From positions 1 to 20,685 of the forward strand of contig DAOVQB010000068.1 in the NCBI GenBank assembly GCA_030628905.1: a stretch of 20,685 bases of DNA. The letters run 5' to 3'. Position numbers and translations under genes: made by a program. How positions within the stretch are numbered: position 1 is the stretch's first letter; every line of letters begins with the position of its first letter. The notes below the pieces were generated by a model that was given only the letters and a program-made list of their open reading frames with translations, did not search any database and had not been told where the DNA came from. The DNA is from DAOVQB01 sp023128935 (GTDB taxonomy: Bacteria > Eisenbacteria > RBG-16-71-46 > CAIMUX01 > WJJG01). Positions 7,815 through 16,481 of this stretch are shown here, in pieces.

Positions 7815-9664
7815 CCGAGCGAATCACGGGTTCCTCACGCGAAATCGACGGCAAGGGGCGGACAGTGCGCGAGCTCCTCGCCAGCCGCAAGTACTCGATC
7901 GATTACTATCAGCGCGAATACAAGTGGCAGAAGAAGCAGGTCGCAGAACTCCTGGACGACCTCGCCGTCAAGTTCCTGGAGAGCCACGAGAGGGGCAACG
8001 AGCGAAGCGCCGTGGCCGACTACAGCCACTACTTCCTGGGCTCAATCATCATCAGTGATAAGGATGGCCAGAAGTACATCATCGACGGCCAGCAGCGGCT
8101 CACGACGCTGACGCTGCTCCTGATCTATCTCCAGCATCAGCTAGAGGACGCCGAGCACAAGGGGCAGATCGCCGACCTGATCTTTTCGCAGAGGTACGGC
8201 CAGCGATCGTTCAACCTGGACATCTCCGAACGAGCTGCTTGCATGGAAGCTCTTTACAGGGGCGAGGAGTTTTCCAACGCGGATGCGCCGGAATCCATCG
8301 CCAACCTCCTCGCGCGCTACGCTGACATCGAGGATCTCTTCCCCGAGGAGTTTCGCGGCGAGGCGTTGCCCTATTTCGTGGACTGGCTGGTGGAGAACGT
8401 GCACTTGGTCGAGATCACGGCTTACTCAGACAGCGACGCGTACACAATCTTCGAGACCATGAATGACCGCGGTCTCTCGCTCACCCCCGCGGACATGATG
8501 AAGGGTTACCTCCTGGCCAACATCGCCGAGGCCGAGAAGCGCACGCGTGCGAGCGGTGTGTGGAAGGAGCGCGTCCGGGCCTTGGTCGAGCTTGGCAAGG
8601 ACGAGGACGCCGACGGGATCAAGTCGTGGCTGCGTAGCCAGTATGCGGCTAGTATCCGCGAACGCAAGCGCGGTGCGGTGCCGCAGGACTTCGATCTTAT
8701 CGGCACGGAGTTCCACCGCTGGGTGCGCGACCACAAGGACCGCCTCGGTCTGACGGCGAGCGCCGAGTTTGCGCGTGTCATCGAGCGGGATTTCACGTTC
8801 TACAGCCGCTGGTACGAGCGCCTACGCCGCGCTGCCGAAGTATCAACGCCGGGGCTCGAGTGCGTCCACTTCAACGCTCAGCACAACTTTACCCTTCAGT
8901 ACCCGGTGTTGCTCGCACCCCTGCGGGTGGATGATGACGAGGCGGCGGCGCTGCGTAAGCTCCGTGCGGTGGCCACGTTTCTCGACATCCTGATTCACCG
9001 CCGCATCTGGAACTTCCGCGCCATCGGCTACTCGACGATGCAGTACGCCATGTTCCTCGTGATGCGCGAGGTCCGGGGAAAGGGCGCGGGCGAGCTCGAG
9101 GAGTGTCTTAGCAATCGTCTCAATGCTGAGACCGAAGTCTTTGCCAGCAATGACCATTTCCGGCTTCATGGAATGAATGGTCGCCAGATCCACCGGCTAC
9201 TCGCCCGCATGACCGATTACGTGGAGACCCGCTCTGGTCAGGCCTCGCGTTACCCCGAGTACGCCCAGCGTGGCCGCAGGGGGTACGAGATCGAGCACAT
9301 CTGGGCCGATCATCACGAGCGTCACAGTGACGAGTTCGAGCATCCGAGTGAATTCCAGGAGTACCGCAATCGCATCGGCGGCCTGCTGCTTCTTCCCAAG
9401 AGCTTCAATGCCAGCTATGGTGACCTTCCGTACGATGAGAAGCGCGAGCACTACGATAGCCAGAACCTGCTGGGGCGAAGCCTCCACGAGCAGGCCTACG
9501 ACCACAACCCGGGCTTCCTGCGCTTTGTCGAAGAAAGCGGCCTTCCGTTTCGGGCACACCGGGAGTTCAAGAAGGCGGATCTGGACGAACGCCAGAAACT
9601 CTACCAACGGCTCGCCCAGGAGATCTGGAACCCGGAGCGGCTTGTGCAGGAGGCGGAGTCGTGA
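7811..9664 (+). CDS. DUF262-DUF1524 protein (GmrSD/SspE/BrxU-like putative nuclease)
   Basis: This 617-aa protein has an N-terminal DUF262 (ParB/sulfiredoxin-like NTPase) domain: YYQREYKW near residue 35, IDGQQRLTTL (91-100) and FETMNDRG (214-221). A helical middle follows, then a C-terminal DUF1524 HNH-type nuclease domain with YEIEHIWADHH (492-502) and NRIGG (520-524). The same architecture occurs in GmrSD, which cuts glucosylated hydroxymethylcytosine DNA; in SspE, which is linked to phosphorothioation; and in BrxU. It is not one of the five core class 1 DISARM proteins. The start overlaps the drmMI stop (ATGA), so the two are likely co-translated. I infer an accessory restriction nuclease, perhaps gated by DNA modification; the DNA it recognises cannot be read from sequence. 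Domain assignment is firm, role is inference. Confidence 0.88.
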   Translation: MTERITGSSREIDGKGRTVRELLASRKYSIDYYQREYKWQKKQVAELLDDLAVKFLESHERGNERSAVADYSHYFLGSIIISDKDGQKYIIDGQQRLTTLTLLLIYLQHQLEDAEHKGQIADLIFSQRYGQRSFNLDISERAACMEALYRGEEFSNADAPESIANLLARYADIEDLFPEEFRGEALPYFVDWLVENVHLVEITAYSDSDAYTIFETMNDRGLSLTPADMMKGYLLANIAEAEKRTRASGVWKERVRALVELGKDEDADGIKSWLRSQYAASIRERKRGAVPQDFDLIGTEFHRWVRDHKDRLGLTASAEFARVIERDFTFYSRWYERLRRAAEVSTPGLECVHFNAQHNFTLQYPVLLAPLRVDDDEAAALRKLRAVATFLDILIHRRIWNFRAIGYSTMQYAMFLVMREVRGKGAGELEECLSNRLNAETEVFASNDHFRLHGMNGRQIHRLLARMTDYVETRSGQASRYPEYAQRGRRGYEIEHIWADHHERHSDEFEHPSEFQEYRNRIGGLLLLPKSFNASYGDLPYDEKREHYDSQNLLGRSLHEQAYDHNPGFLRFVEESGLPFRAHREFKKADLDERQKLYQRLAQEIWNPERLVQEAES

Positions 9665-9665
9665 G

Positions 9666-9691
9666 CCGCGCGGGGAAGGCAGCTCCCGCGG
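9666..9691 (+). other. GC-rich hairpin in the DUF262-drmA gap
   Basis: CCGCGCGGGG pairs with CTCCCGCGG across a loop of about seven bases, with one bulge and one G-T wobble. It begins two bases after the DUF262 stop, in the only non-overlapping junction of the operon. No T run follows, so it is not a standard intrinsic terminator. It could pause transcription, mark an RNA processing site, or be chance in GC-rich DNA. Confidence 0.35.
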
Positions 9692-9763
9692 TGAGAAGAC
9701 GAGACAGCTCAGTAGAAGCTCGATGGCGAGGCGCATGCCCAAGCCACGAGAAATGAGGGACCC

Positions 9764-12700
9764 ATGCTCATGCCCAGGCAAACAGAAGGCACTGTACTCG
9801 CCGGCTCCCTCGATGTCCGCAAACGCCTGGTTGAGGCCCTGAAGCTCGACCTCGTTGGCCCCGGCTCAGGCGACGCCCTAGCCGAGGAGCGCCTCCCCGA
9901 ATGGCTGCCCCCCTCGAAGTGGTACATGACTGGCTTCCTGATCCCCTCGGGCACGCCACCTGAGCAAAGCGCCGATGCCGACGAGGACGACGAGCTGGGC
10001 GAGGTGCCCGAGTCGGCGGGCCTGCCCGAGGAAAGCGCCGAGGAACGACGCGCCGCCAAGAAGGGCTTCTTCCCCTCGTCGATGGGTTTGAGCTTCCTGG
10101 TCTCAAAGAAGGCTCGCGCCGTCTCAGTGTGCGTGCGCTGGGGTGACTATGCCCTGATCGAGATCGATGGCCAGGATGGCAAGCCGTCCTCGGCCTGGCA
10201 ACGCACACAACGCGAGCAGGTACTCGAACTCGCCCTCCAGGGCCTCGGGGAGCCGGTCGCGCGCGACGTGCGGAGCTCGGGAGGGCTCCAGCTCCACGTC
10301 GTTGAGCGGGAGGTCACCGCCGAGGACCTCCGGGAGCACATCCCGCCCGGTACGCGCTCGGTCTCCGTGTTCCTGGTGAACCACCGCGCGCCGAACGAGG
10401 AGAACCTCAACCTCGTGTGCGTCTTCCAGCCCGAGCTTGAAGTGAAGGGTGAGGAGCCATTCGTTCCGCGCCCCGACCTGCGCGGCGCGCACGCCGAGGA
10501 CTGGGACGAGCAGGTGGCCGACCTTCACTTTGCCGACACGCCCGCCTACGCCACTGGCCACGGCGTCTCGGCCGAGTGGGAGATCACGGACGGCGCTTGT
10601 CGTGTGCTGCGGACCGCCTGGATCCCGAGCGCTGAGGTTGAGAAGACCGAGACCGTCTCCATCGAGGGGGTCGAGCTTTCGATGGATCTGCTCGGCAATC
10701 TCGCAGACGGCGGCGCCGCTGAGGCGGCATTGCGGCCGCTCGTCGGGGAGTACCGGGCCTGGATTGAGGACCGGCAGGCCGACGCAGCCCTGCCCTCGGG
10801 TCGTCGCCGCGAGACGGCTGGTGAGCTGCTGCGCCTAGCCGGTGTAGCCGCCGACCGCATGGAGCGCGGCATCGCGGTACTGGCCGCCAACGAGGATGCA
10901 CTCGACGCATTCCGTGTGGCGAATCGAGCAGTTGCGCGCGCCCTGCGTCAGCGGCTCAAGGAGCAGCTCAAGGGTAGGGCCCCGCAGTGGCGCGCCTTCC
11001 AGCTCGCCTTCATCCTGCTCAACCTGCCCGGGCTTGCCGACCCGCACGATGTGCACCGCGAGACGGTGGATCTCCTGTTTTTCCCAACCGGCGGCGGCAA
11101 GACCGAGGCCTATCTTGGACTCGCTGCCTTTGCCATGGTTCTTCGCCGCCTGCACCACCCGGGGGAGGGGGGACGAGCCGGTGCCGGGGTGAGCGTCATC
11201 ATGCGCTACACCCTGCGCCTCCTGACGCTGGACCAACTCGGCCGCGCGGCGGGGCTCGTCTGTGCGCTCGAGCTCGAGCGCGGCAAGAACGCTGCACGGT
11301 ACGGCGAGTGGCCATTCGAGATCGGGCTTTGGGTCGGCAAGGCCGCGACGCCGAACATCCTCGGGCACAAGGGTGATGGCCGCTCCGACTCGGCGCGCGC
11401 CAAGGTGCACCAGTTCAAGAGCAACCCGCACAGCAGACCCTCGCCGATCCCGCTTGAGAACTGCCCCTGGTGCGGCAAGCGCTTCGAGCCGGACTCCTTC
11501 ACGCTGCTGCCTGACGACGACAATCCCCGCGAGCTCAAGATCGTCTGTACGAACTTCGAGTGCGACTTCACCCGTGACCGAGCGCTGCCGATCGTGGCCG
11601 TCGACGAGCCGATCTACCGCCGGCTGCCGTCATTCCTGATCGCCACCGTGGACAAGTTCGCGTCGCTGCCGTGGGTCGGACCGGCGGGGGCACTCCTCGG
11701 CAGGGCTGACCACCACGACGCGAGGGGATTCTACGGCGCGGCCGAACCCGGATGCGGCACGCGTCTGGCCGCGCCGCTGCCGCCACCCGACTTAATCATC
11801 CAGGACGAGTTGCACTTGATCTCTGGGCCGCTCGGCACCATGGCGGGGCTCTACGAGGCTGCCATCGAGGCGCTCTGTGTCCGCGAGGATGACGGGCGTG
11901 CAGTGCGTCCCAAGATCGTAGCCTCCACGGCGACCGTGCGCCGTGCCCAGGATCAGATCCAGGCGCTTTTCGCGCGTTCGCAGACGCAGATCTTTCCGCC
12001 TCCGGGGCCCGATCGCCGAGACTCATTCTTCGCCCGCACGGTATCTTCTGTCGAAACCGCAGCACGACTGTATCTCGGCATCGCCGCCCAGGGGCGCAAC
12101 CCGAAGGTGATAATGCGCCGAGTCTGGCTTGCGCTCATGGGTGCGGCCGAGTGCGCCTATCATGACGCCGGTAGACACCAGAATCCGAAGAACCCGGCCG
12201 ATCCCTATATGACCGTGCTCGGCTACTTCAACAGCTTGCGTGAGCTAGGCGGTGCACGGCGCATCATCGAGGAAGAGATCCGTAACACTATCAAGGCCTA
12301 CGGCGACCGCAGGCGTATCGGTGAAGAGCGTGGGCTCTTTCAGAACCGCAAGACCTTCTCTGAGGTGGTGGAGCTCACTTCGCGCGTTCCAACAGACAAG
12401 GTGGCAGAGGCCCGACGGCGCCTCGAAACATCCTTCCACGACAAGCAGCGGGTGGACTGTGCCCTCGCCACCAACATGATCTCGGTCGGTCTCGACATCC
12501 CGCGGCTGGGGCTGATGGTGGTCATGGGCCAACCGAAGACCCATTCGGAATACATCCAGGCCACGAGTCGGGTCGGCCGCGATGACCAGCGCCCCGGACT
12601 GGTGGTGACGCTCCTCAACATACACAAGCCCCGCGACCGCTCACACTACGAGCGCTTCCGGCACTACCACGAGACCTTCTATCGCTCCGTGGAGGTCAGT

Positions 12701-13180
12701 AGTGTCACGCCCTTCTCAGCCCGGGCGCTCGATCGCGGGTTTGCTGGGGCCCTCGTGGCCCTGGCGCGGCACGTGGAGCCCCGGCTGACTCCGCCAAAGG
12801 GGGCTGCGGAGATCGCTGAGGTTCGCGCGGCCCTTGAACTGCGACTCCTCGACGTTTTCCTCGAACGTGTTCGCGAGCAGCCGATTGAGGACGAGGCCGA
12901 ACGCGATGAACGCTTGCGCAGCGTGCAGAACCGCGTTGTCGATCTGCTCGACTCCTGGCTGAAGGTTGTCGCGGACTACCAGCAGGCCGGGGTAGCGGTG
13001 CAGTACCAGAAGTACGAACTGAAGCAGCCCCGTCCGCTACTGCGCGAGATGCTCGATGAGGACTTTGAATCGGAGCACCACCGGAAGTTCCGCGCCAACC
13101 GATCGCTGCGCGATGTCGAGCCCGAGGTCAACCTGTTCCTCAAGGACCTGAGCGGCATGCAGGTGGAGGAGCGCTCATGA
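9764..13180 (+). CDS. drmA: DrmA, core helicase of DISARM
   Basis: This 1138-aa superfamily 2 helicase is one of the three core DISARM proteins and is known to form a DNA-binding complex with DrmB. Motifs in order: Walker A FPTGGGKTEAY (440-450), a Cys4 cluster C567-x2-C570 and C595-x4-C600 that looks like a zinc ribbon, a DELH Walker B (681-684), motif III STAT (721-724), and lobe 2 with TNMISVGLDIP and motif VI QATSRVGR (932-939). The first 120 residues include an acidic loop and the KWYMTGFL segment typical of DrmA. The start is uncertain between ATG 9764 and ATG 9770; GAGG at 9755-9758 is 5 or 11 bases away. This gene is separated from the DUF262 gene by 99 bases, and its stop overlaps the drmB start (ATGA). 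The identification is firm. Confidence 0.93.
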   Translation: MLMPRQTEGTVLAGSLDVRKRLVEALKLDLVGPGSGDALAEERLPEWLPPSKWYMTGFLIPSGTPPEQSADADEDDELGEVPESAGLPEESAEERRAAKKGFFPSSMGLSFLVSKKARAVSVCVRWGDYALIEIDGQDGKPSSAWQRTQREQVLELALQGLGEPVARDVRSSGGLQLHVVEREVTAEDLREHIPPGTRSVSVFLVNHRAPNEENLNLVCVFQPELEVKGEEPFVPRPDLRGAHAEDWDEQVADLHFADTPAYATGHGVSAEWEITDGACRVLRTAWIPSAEVEKTETVSIEGVELSMDLLGNLADGGAAEAALRPLVGEYRAWIEDRQADAALPSGRRRETAGELLRLAGVAADRMERGIAVLAANEDALDAFRVANRAVARALRQRLKEQLKGRAPQWRAFQLAFILLNLPGLADPHDVHRETVDLLFFPTGGGKTEAYLGLAAFAMVLRRLHHPGEGGRAGAGVSVIMRYTLRLLTLDQLGRAAGLVCALELERGKNAARYGEWPFEIGLWVGKAATPNILGHKGDGRSDSARAKVHQFKSNPHSRPSPIPLENCPWCGKRFEPDSFTLLPDDDNPRELKIVCTNFECDFTRDRALPIVAVDEPIYRRLPSFLIATVDKFASLPWVGPAGALLGRADHHDARGFYGAAEPGCGTRLAAPLPPPDLIIQDELHLISGPLGTMAGLYEAAIEALCVREDDGRAVRPKIVASTATVRRAQDQIQALFARSQTQIFPPPGPDRRDSFFARTVSSVETAARLYLGIAAQGRNPKVIMRRVWLALMGAAECAYHDAGRHQNPKNPADPYMTVLGYFNSLRELGGARRIIEEEIRNTIKAYGDRRRIGEERGLFQNRKTFSEVVELTSRVPTDKVAEARRRLETSFHDKQRVDCALATNMISVGLDIPRLGLMVVMGQPKTHSEYIQATSRVGRDDQRPGLVVTLLNIHKPRDRSHYERFRHYHETFYRSVEVSSVTPFSARALDRGFAGALVALARHVEPRLTPPKGAAEIAEVRAALELRLLDVFLERVREQPIEDEAERDERLRSVQNRVVDLLDSWLKVVADYQQAGVAVQYQKYELKQPRPLLREMLDEDFESEHHRKFRANRSLRDVEPEVNLFLKDLSGMQVEERS

Positions 13181-14988
13181 GCAAGAAGGCACACGGGCAG
13201 ATCCGCCGCAGTCAGGTGATCACAACCTGGGGACCAGGCGCGCTCCTCGATCTGCCGAACTCCGCGGCGATCGTTGGCGGGCTCGACACCTGGCCGCAAC
13301 CGGGCAACCTCGAGGAGATCAGCGAGCCGCGGCTTTCACGGAAGCTCCATATCATGACCGGGGTCGCCACGCCGCGGCTTTATGCACCACCCGTCGACTC
13401 GAACGACCTGCGAGAATCCCGGCAAGGAATCGACGTCTGGCGATTTCCCGAATGGTTCGTCGTCCAGGAGGAGGGCGGCAGTGGTGACCGTGCGCGCTCG
13501 CGCCGACTGGTCCACCGCAAGGCTCTCGATGGGCGCGGGCGTTTCGAGGGCCGGCGGGTCGTGCCGACCCGTTTCGTCCGGGCCTGTCCGAAGGGGCACG
13601 TGGACGATCTTGACTGGCATTGGTTCGTCCACGGATCCGACAGCGGGTGTCCCAGGAGCCGACCGCTGTGGCTTGATGAGCGCGGCACGAGCGGTGACCT
13701 CGGCGACCTGGTCGTGCGCTGCGAATGTAAGAAGTCGCGTCGCCTATCCGAGGCCGCTCAGATCGAGATGAACGCGCTAGGAACGTGCCGCGGGGCGCGA
13801 CCGTGGTTGGGCCGCCACGCGCATGAGGACTGCAAGCTGCCGAGCCGCCTGCTGATCCGCACCGCCGCCAATGCTTACTTCCCGCAGGTGGTGAGCGTGC
13901 TGTCGATCCCGGACCGGACAACCGCGGTGCAAGCAGCCGTCGCGGAGCTGTGGGAGGACTTGCAGATCGTTGATGACGATGCCGGGCTCGCCTTCCTGAA
14001 GAAGAAGCCGAAGATCGCCGAGAAACTTGCCCCGTTCAGCGATGTGGAAGTCCTCGATGCCATCAACGAGACCAAGCACGGCGCAGGGGAGGAGCGGCCA
14101 GTCAAGCAGGTCGAGCTGGATGCGCTCATCGCCGCCCCGGAGGGCTATGGCGATGACGTGCCGGTTGATCGGGACTTTCACGCACGCCGCTTGCCGGAAC
14201 ACGCCTGGCGGCGTACGAAGCTCTCGGAGGGCATCGAGGCCGTCAGTCAACTCCACCGCCTGCGTGAAGTGCTGGCGTTGGTTGGCTTCACGCGCTTCGA
14301 GGCCAACACGCCGGACATCCACGGTGAGTATGAGACGGACGTCGAGCGCGCCGAGCTCGCTCTTGAGCCCGCATGGTTCCCGGCGGTCGAGAATCGGGGC
14401 GAGGGTTTGTTCCTCCAGCTTCGCAGCGAGGCGGTCCATGCCTGGCTCGCCCGCTCGGCAGTCAAGGTCCGGCTGGATCAGCTTGCGGTGGGCCACGAGC
14501 ACTGGCTCGAGAATCGCAAGAGCGAGCGCCCTTTCCCGGGCGGTCCCTACGTGCTCTTGCACACCCTCTCGCACCTCATGATCCAGTCTCTCGCCATGCG
14601 CTGCGGTTACCCGGCGAGTTCGATTCGCGAGAGGATCTACGCGGACGAGAGTGCGGATGATCAAGCGGGACGATTCGGGATCCTGCTCTATACCGGCAGC
14701 CCCGACGCGGAGGGGACCCTCGGGGGACTCGTCCAGCAGGCCCGGCACGTCGAGGCCCACCTTGCCCACGCGCTGCGGACAGGGGCACTGTGCTCGAATG
14801 ACCCGATCTGCGCCCAGCACGAGCCGGGCGAGAGCATGGAGGGTCGCTGGCTCCACGGTGCTGCGTGTCACGGGTGCGCGCTCGTGGCAGAGACCTCCTG
14901 CGAGATGCGCAATGACTACCTCGACCGCGCGCTTGTCGTGCCGACACTCGCGACAGCGGGTGCTGCCTTCTTCGGAGGGGCCCGATGA
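13177..14988 (+). CDS. drmB: DrmB, DUF1998-domain protein of DISARM
   Basis: This 603-aa protein is the DUF1998 partner of DrmA. The DUF1998 region is at the C-terminus, starting with LLHTLSHL (460-467) and ending with a cysteine cluster at C539, C545, C564, C567 and C575 that probably binds zinc. A second likely metal site near the N-terminus has C137, H141, C158, C182 and C184. The opening KKAHGQIRRSQVITTWGPGA is characteristic of DrmB. GGAGGA (13165-13170) lies six bases before the ATG, inside the end of drmA, and the two genes overlap by four bases, which fits tight stoichiometry for a DrmA-DrmB complex. DrmB has no nuclease or helicase motif of its own. Confidence 0.93.
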   Translation: MSKKAHGQIRRSQVITTWGPGALLDLPNSAAIVGGLDTWPQPGNLEEISEPRLSRKLHIMTGVATPRLYAPPVDSNDLRESRQGIDVWRFPEWFVVQEEGGSGDRARSRRLVHRKALDGRGRFEGRRVVPTRFVRACPKGHVDDLDWHWFVHGSDSGCPRSRPLWLDERGTSGDLGDLVVRCECKKSRRLSEAAQIEMNALGTCRGARPWLGRHAHEDCKLPSRLLIRTAANAYFPQVVSVLSIPDRTTAVQAAVAELWEDLQIVDDDAGLAFLKKKPKIAEKLAPFSDVEVLDAINETKHGAGEERPVKQVELDALIAAPEGYGDDVPVDRDFHARRLPEHAWRRTKLSEGIEAVSQLHRLREVLALVGFTRFEANTPDIHGEYETDVERAELALEPAWFPAVENRGEGLFLQLRSEAVHAWLARSAVKVRLDQLAVGHEHWLENRKSERPFPGGPYVLLHTLSHLMIQSLAMRCGYPASSIRERIYADESADDQAGRFGILLYTGSPDAEGTLGGLVQQARHVEAHLAHALRTGALCSNDPICAQHEPGESMEGRWLHGAACHGCALVAETSCEMRNDYLDRALVVPTLATAGAAFFGGAR

Positions 14989-15767
14989 CGGATGCTCTCC
15001 TGACTCTGCCCGCGCACCTGCGCAGACGATTGGTACAGGCCCTCGAGTCGGGTCTGCTGGCGATGCCCTGCTCCGAGGTTGCACTGCGGTCGGCACTCGG
15101 TCTGCGCGAAGGGGGCGAGGCCGTGGTGGCGGCGTTGGGGGAGTTGGAGGAGTTGGGAGTTGCCGGACCCGCGGCTGCGGCCTGGATTCGAGCCCTGGAG
15201 GACGCAGCTTCGCGTGCGCCCCGCCCAGACCTTGTATGGTCCGGGCCCGAGGTCCCGGGCCTGCATGCGCGGGACACGCGTCGGGTTTACGAGGAACTTC
15301 TGGGCTCGGCCGAGCGGTCGGTTTGGGTGAGCACCTACGCTTACTTTGATGGACCCCGCGCCTTCGAGGTGCTGGCGCGGCGGATGGATGCGGTGCCCGA
15401 TCTGCACGTGACGCTGCTCTTGAACATCCAGCGCAAGAGAGGCGACACAACGACCGGAGAGGAGTTGGTGCGGCGGTTCGCCGACCGGCTTTGGGGGACG
15501 GATTGGCCGGGGACTTCGCGGCCGCGGGTCTTTTACGATCCTCGGTCTGTTGAATTGGATGGCCCAACCGGAGTCCTGCATGCTAAGGCGGTCGTGGCGG
15601 ATGAGGAGGCGGTTTTCGTGACCTCGGCCAACCTCACTGAGGCTGCTTTGGACCGGAATATTGAGGTGGGGATTCTTGTTCGTGATCGAGCCTTGGCTGC
15701 TAGTATGACTACGCATTTCTGTGGGTTGATTGATCAGGGATTGCTACGGCCATTGCCGAGGATTTGA
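14985..15767 (+). CDS. drmC: DrmC, phospholipase-D-fold protein of DISARM
   Basis: This 260-aa protein is the last core DISARM gene. It has one HKD motif, HAKAVVAD (H199, K201, D206), followed by TSANLT and a RNIEVGIL strand, as in the phospholipase D/Nuc superfamily. With a single HKD motif it would need to dimerise to build a full active site. The N-terminal 90 residues are helical and alanine- and leucine-rich. GGAGGGG (14974-14980) precedes the ATG, and the start overlaps the drmB stop (ATGA). The family suggests a nuclease acting on DNA phosphodiesters, but the contribution of DrmC to defence is the least clear of the set. It closes the operon; no second-strand gene competes. Confidence 0.92.
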   Translation: MTDALLTLPAHLRRRLVQALESGLLAMPCSEVALRSALGLREGGEAVVAALGELEELGVAGPAAAAWIRALEDAASRAPRPDLVWSGPEVPGLHARDTRRVYEELLGSAERSVWVSTYAYFDGPRAFEVLARRMDAVPDLHVTLLLNIQRKRGDTTTGEELVRRFADRLWGTDWPGTSRPRVFYDPRSVELDGPTGVLHAKAVVADEEAVFVTSANLTEAALDRNIEVGILVRDRALAASMTTHFCGLIDQGLLRPLPRI

Positions 15768-16246
15768 GGGTCAACACGGAGTCGCAGACGTCGGCTGCCT
15801 GCATTGCGCCATTCTGGGCGACAACGAACCGGGCAGCAGACGCCACAGCTTCGGGTTTCGTGTAGCCAGGACGGCATCCACCTGATTCCAGGACAGCGCG
15901 TCACCAAGGCCTGCTGCTCATAGCCTCGCAGATGCTCTCTGAGGGCCCCAGAGAGCCGATCGTCGGACCCCTGGGCTTGCCCCCCCCCCTTGATCACGGC
16001 GCGTTCGTCTCTCTGGTGGCTTCTATGGCGGTCGGTTTGCCGTGGAACACCTGCCCAAGCCATCAGCGCAGCAAGAGGACCCTATTCGACTTCGCAACCC
16101 GTAAGGTCAAGATTTGCAGCCGAACGTCAACCGCCTGCACACACTCAAGTTGAGGACGGCGTGTCGTCGTGCTCTTCGGCCAATTGACGAGATGCAGTCC
16201 GATACCCGATGCTCTCCATTTCGCCAAGCGGACAGGCGGAACAACC
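15768..16246. other. Intergenic region between drmC and the disrupted transposase
   Basis: I see no convincing gene in this stretch. It contains an 8-bp-stem hairpin, an uninterrupted run of ten C at 15980-15989, and a minus-strand ORF (15734-16063) of 109 codons whose residue composition looks like random GC-rich sequence. The left end of the older transposable element should lie here, but I could not find a matching inverted repeat downstream of 20134. Confidence 0.5.
15934..15956. terminator. Hairpin downstream of the DISARM operon, possible terminator
   Basis: GCTCTCTG pairs perfectly with CAGAGAGC across the seven-base loop AGGGCCC. It lies about 170 bases after the drmC stop. No T tract follows on the plus strand, so it may be a Rho-assisted end, an RNA-protecting hairpin, or unrelated. 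Confidence 0.3.
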
Positions 16247-16446
16247 ATGAGCGTCATCTTGCAGCCCTGGCAGTTTCTCCTTCTGATTCTGGCCGGATGG
16301 ATCAATCGGCAGCAGCAGGAGATCATCGAATACTTGCGCACCGAGAACAGAATCCTGCGGGAATCGCATGGCCGGAAACGGATCAGGCTCAACGACGACC
16401 AGCGGCGACGCTTAGCGGTCAAAGGCAAGACCCTTGGCCGAAAGAT
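16247..16446 (+). pseudogene. Integrase-type (rve) transposase, 5' part, split by an insertion sequence
   Basis: The frame starts MSVILQPWQFLLLILAGWI and continues with an IEYLRTENRILRE coiled segment and RIRLNDDQRRRLAVKGK. This is the recognisable N-terminus of a common family of integrase-core transposases related to IS481/IS3. The frame is native as far as LGRK at 16433-16444, then runs into the inserted element and stops at 16540. ATG 16247 matches the family start, although the frame is open from 16169. Joining 16446 directly to 19250 restores KTLGRKILGEIGTIVTPDT without a break. The gene cannot make a full protein now. Confidence 0.88.
16442..16446. repeat. Target-site duplication, left copy (AAGAT)
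   Basis: AAGAT lies immediately outside the left inverted repeat and is repeated at 19245-19249 immediately outside the right one. Deleting one copy together with the element restores the interrupted reading frame. Confidence 0.9.
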
Positions 16447-16476
16447 CAGAGCATTCCGCACCGTTCTAGGTACAGA
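16447..16476. repeat. Left terminal inverted repeat of the insertion sequence
   Basis: CAGAGCATTCCGCACCGT (16447-16464) matches the reverse complement of 19227-19244 perfectly. Extending to 30 bases, 26 positions agree. Confidence 0.9.
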
Positions 16477-16481
16477 TCTTG

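Noticed and set aside
13777..15567. 596-codon ORF on the minus strand
   Set aside because: It lies antisense to drmB and drmC, both firmly identified, and its proline/arginine-rich composition is typical of a GC-rich shadow frame.
541..15767. BREX system interpretation
   Set aside because: The methyltransferase resembles PglX, but there is no PglZ, BrxC, BrxL or BrxA/B; the helicase, DUF1998 and PLD-fold set is DISARM.
541..15767. Class 2 DISARM interpretation
   Set aside because: The methyltransferase is an adenine enzyme with NPPF rather than a cytosine-5 enzyme, and a SNF2 helicase replaces DrmE.
15734..16063. 109-codon minus-strand ORF after drmC
   Set aside because: It overlaps the end of drmC, crosses the C10 tract, and has no recognisable motif. 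A short SWNQVDAVLA stretch in another frame faintly recalls a winged-helix protein but is too short to call.
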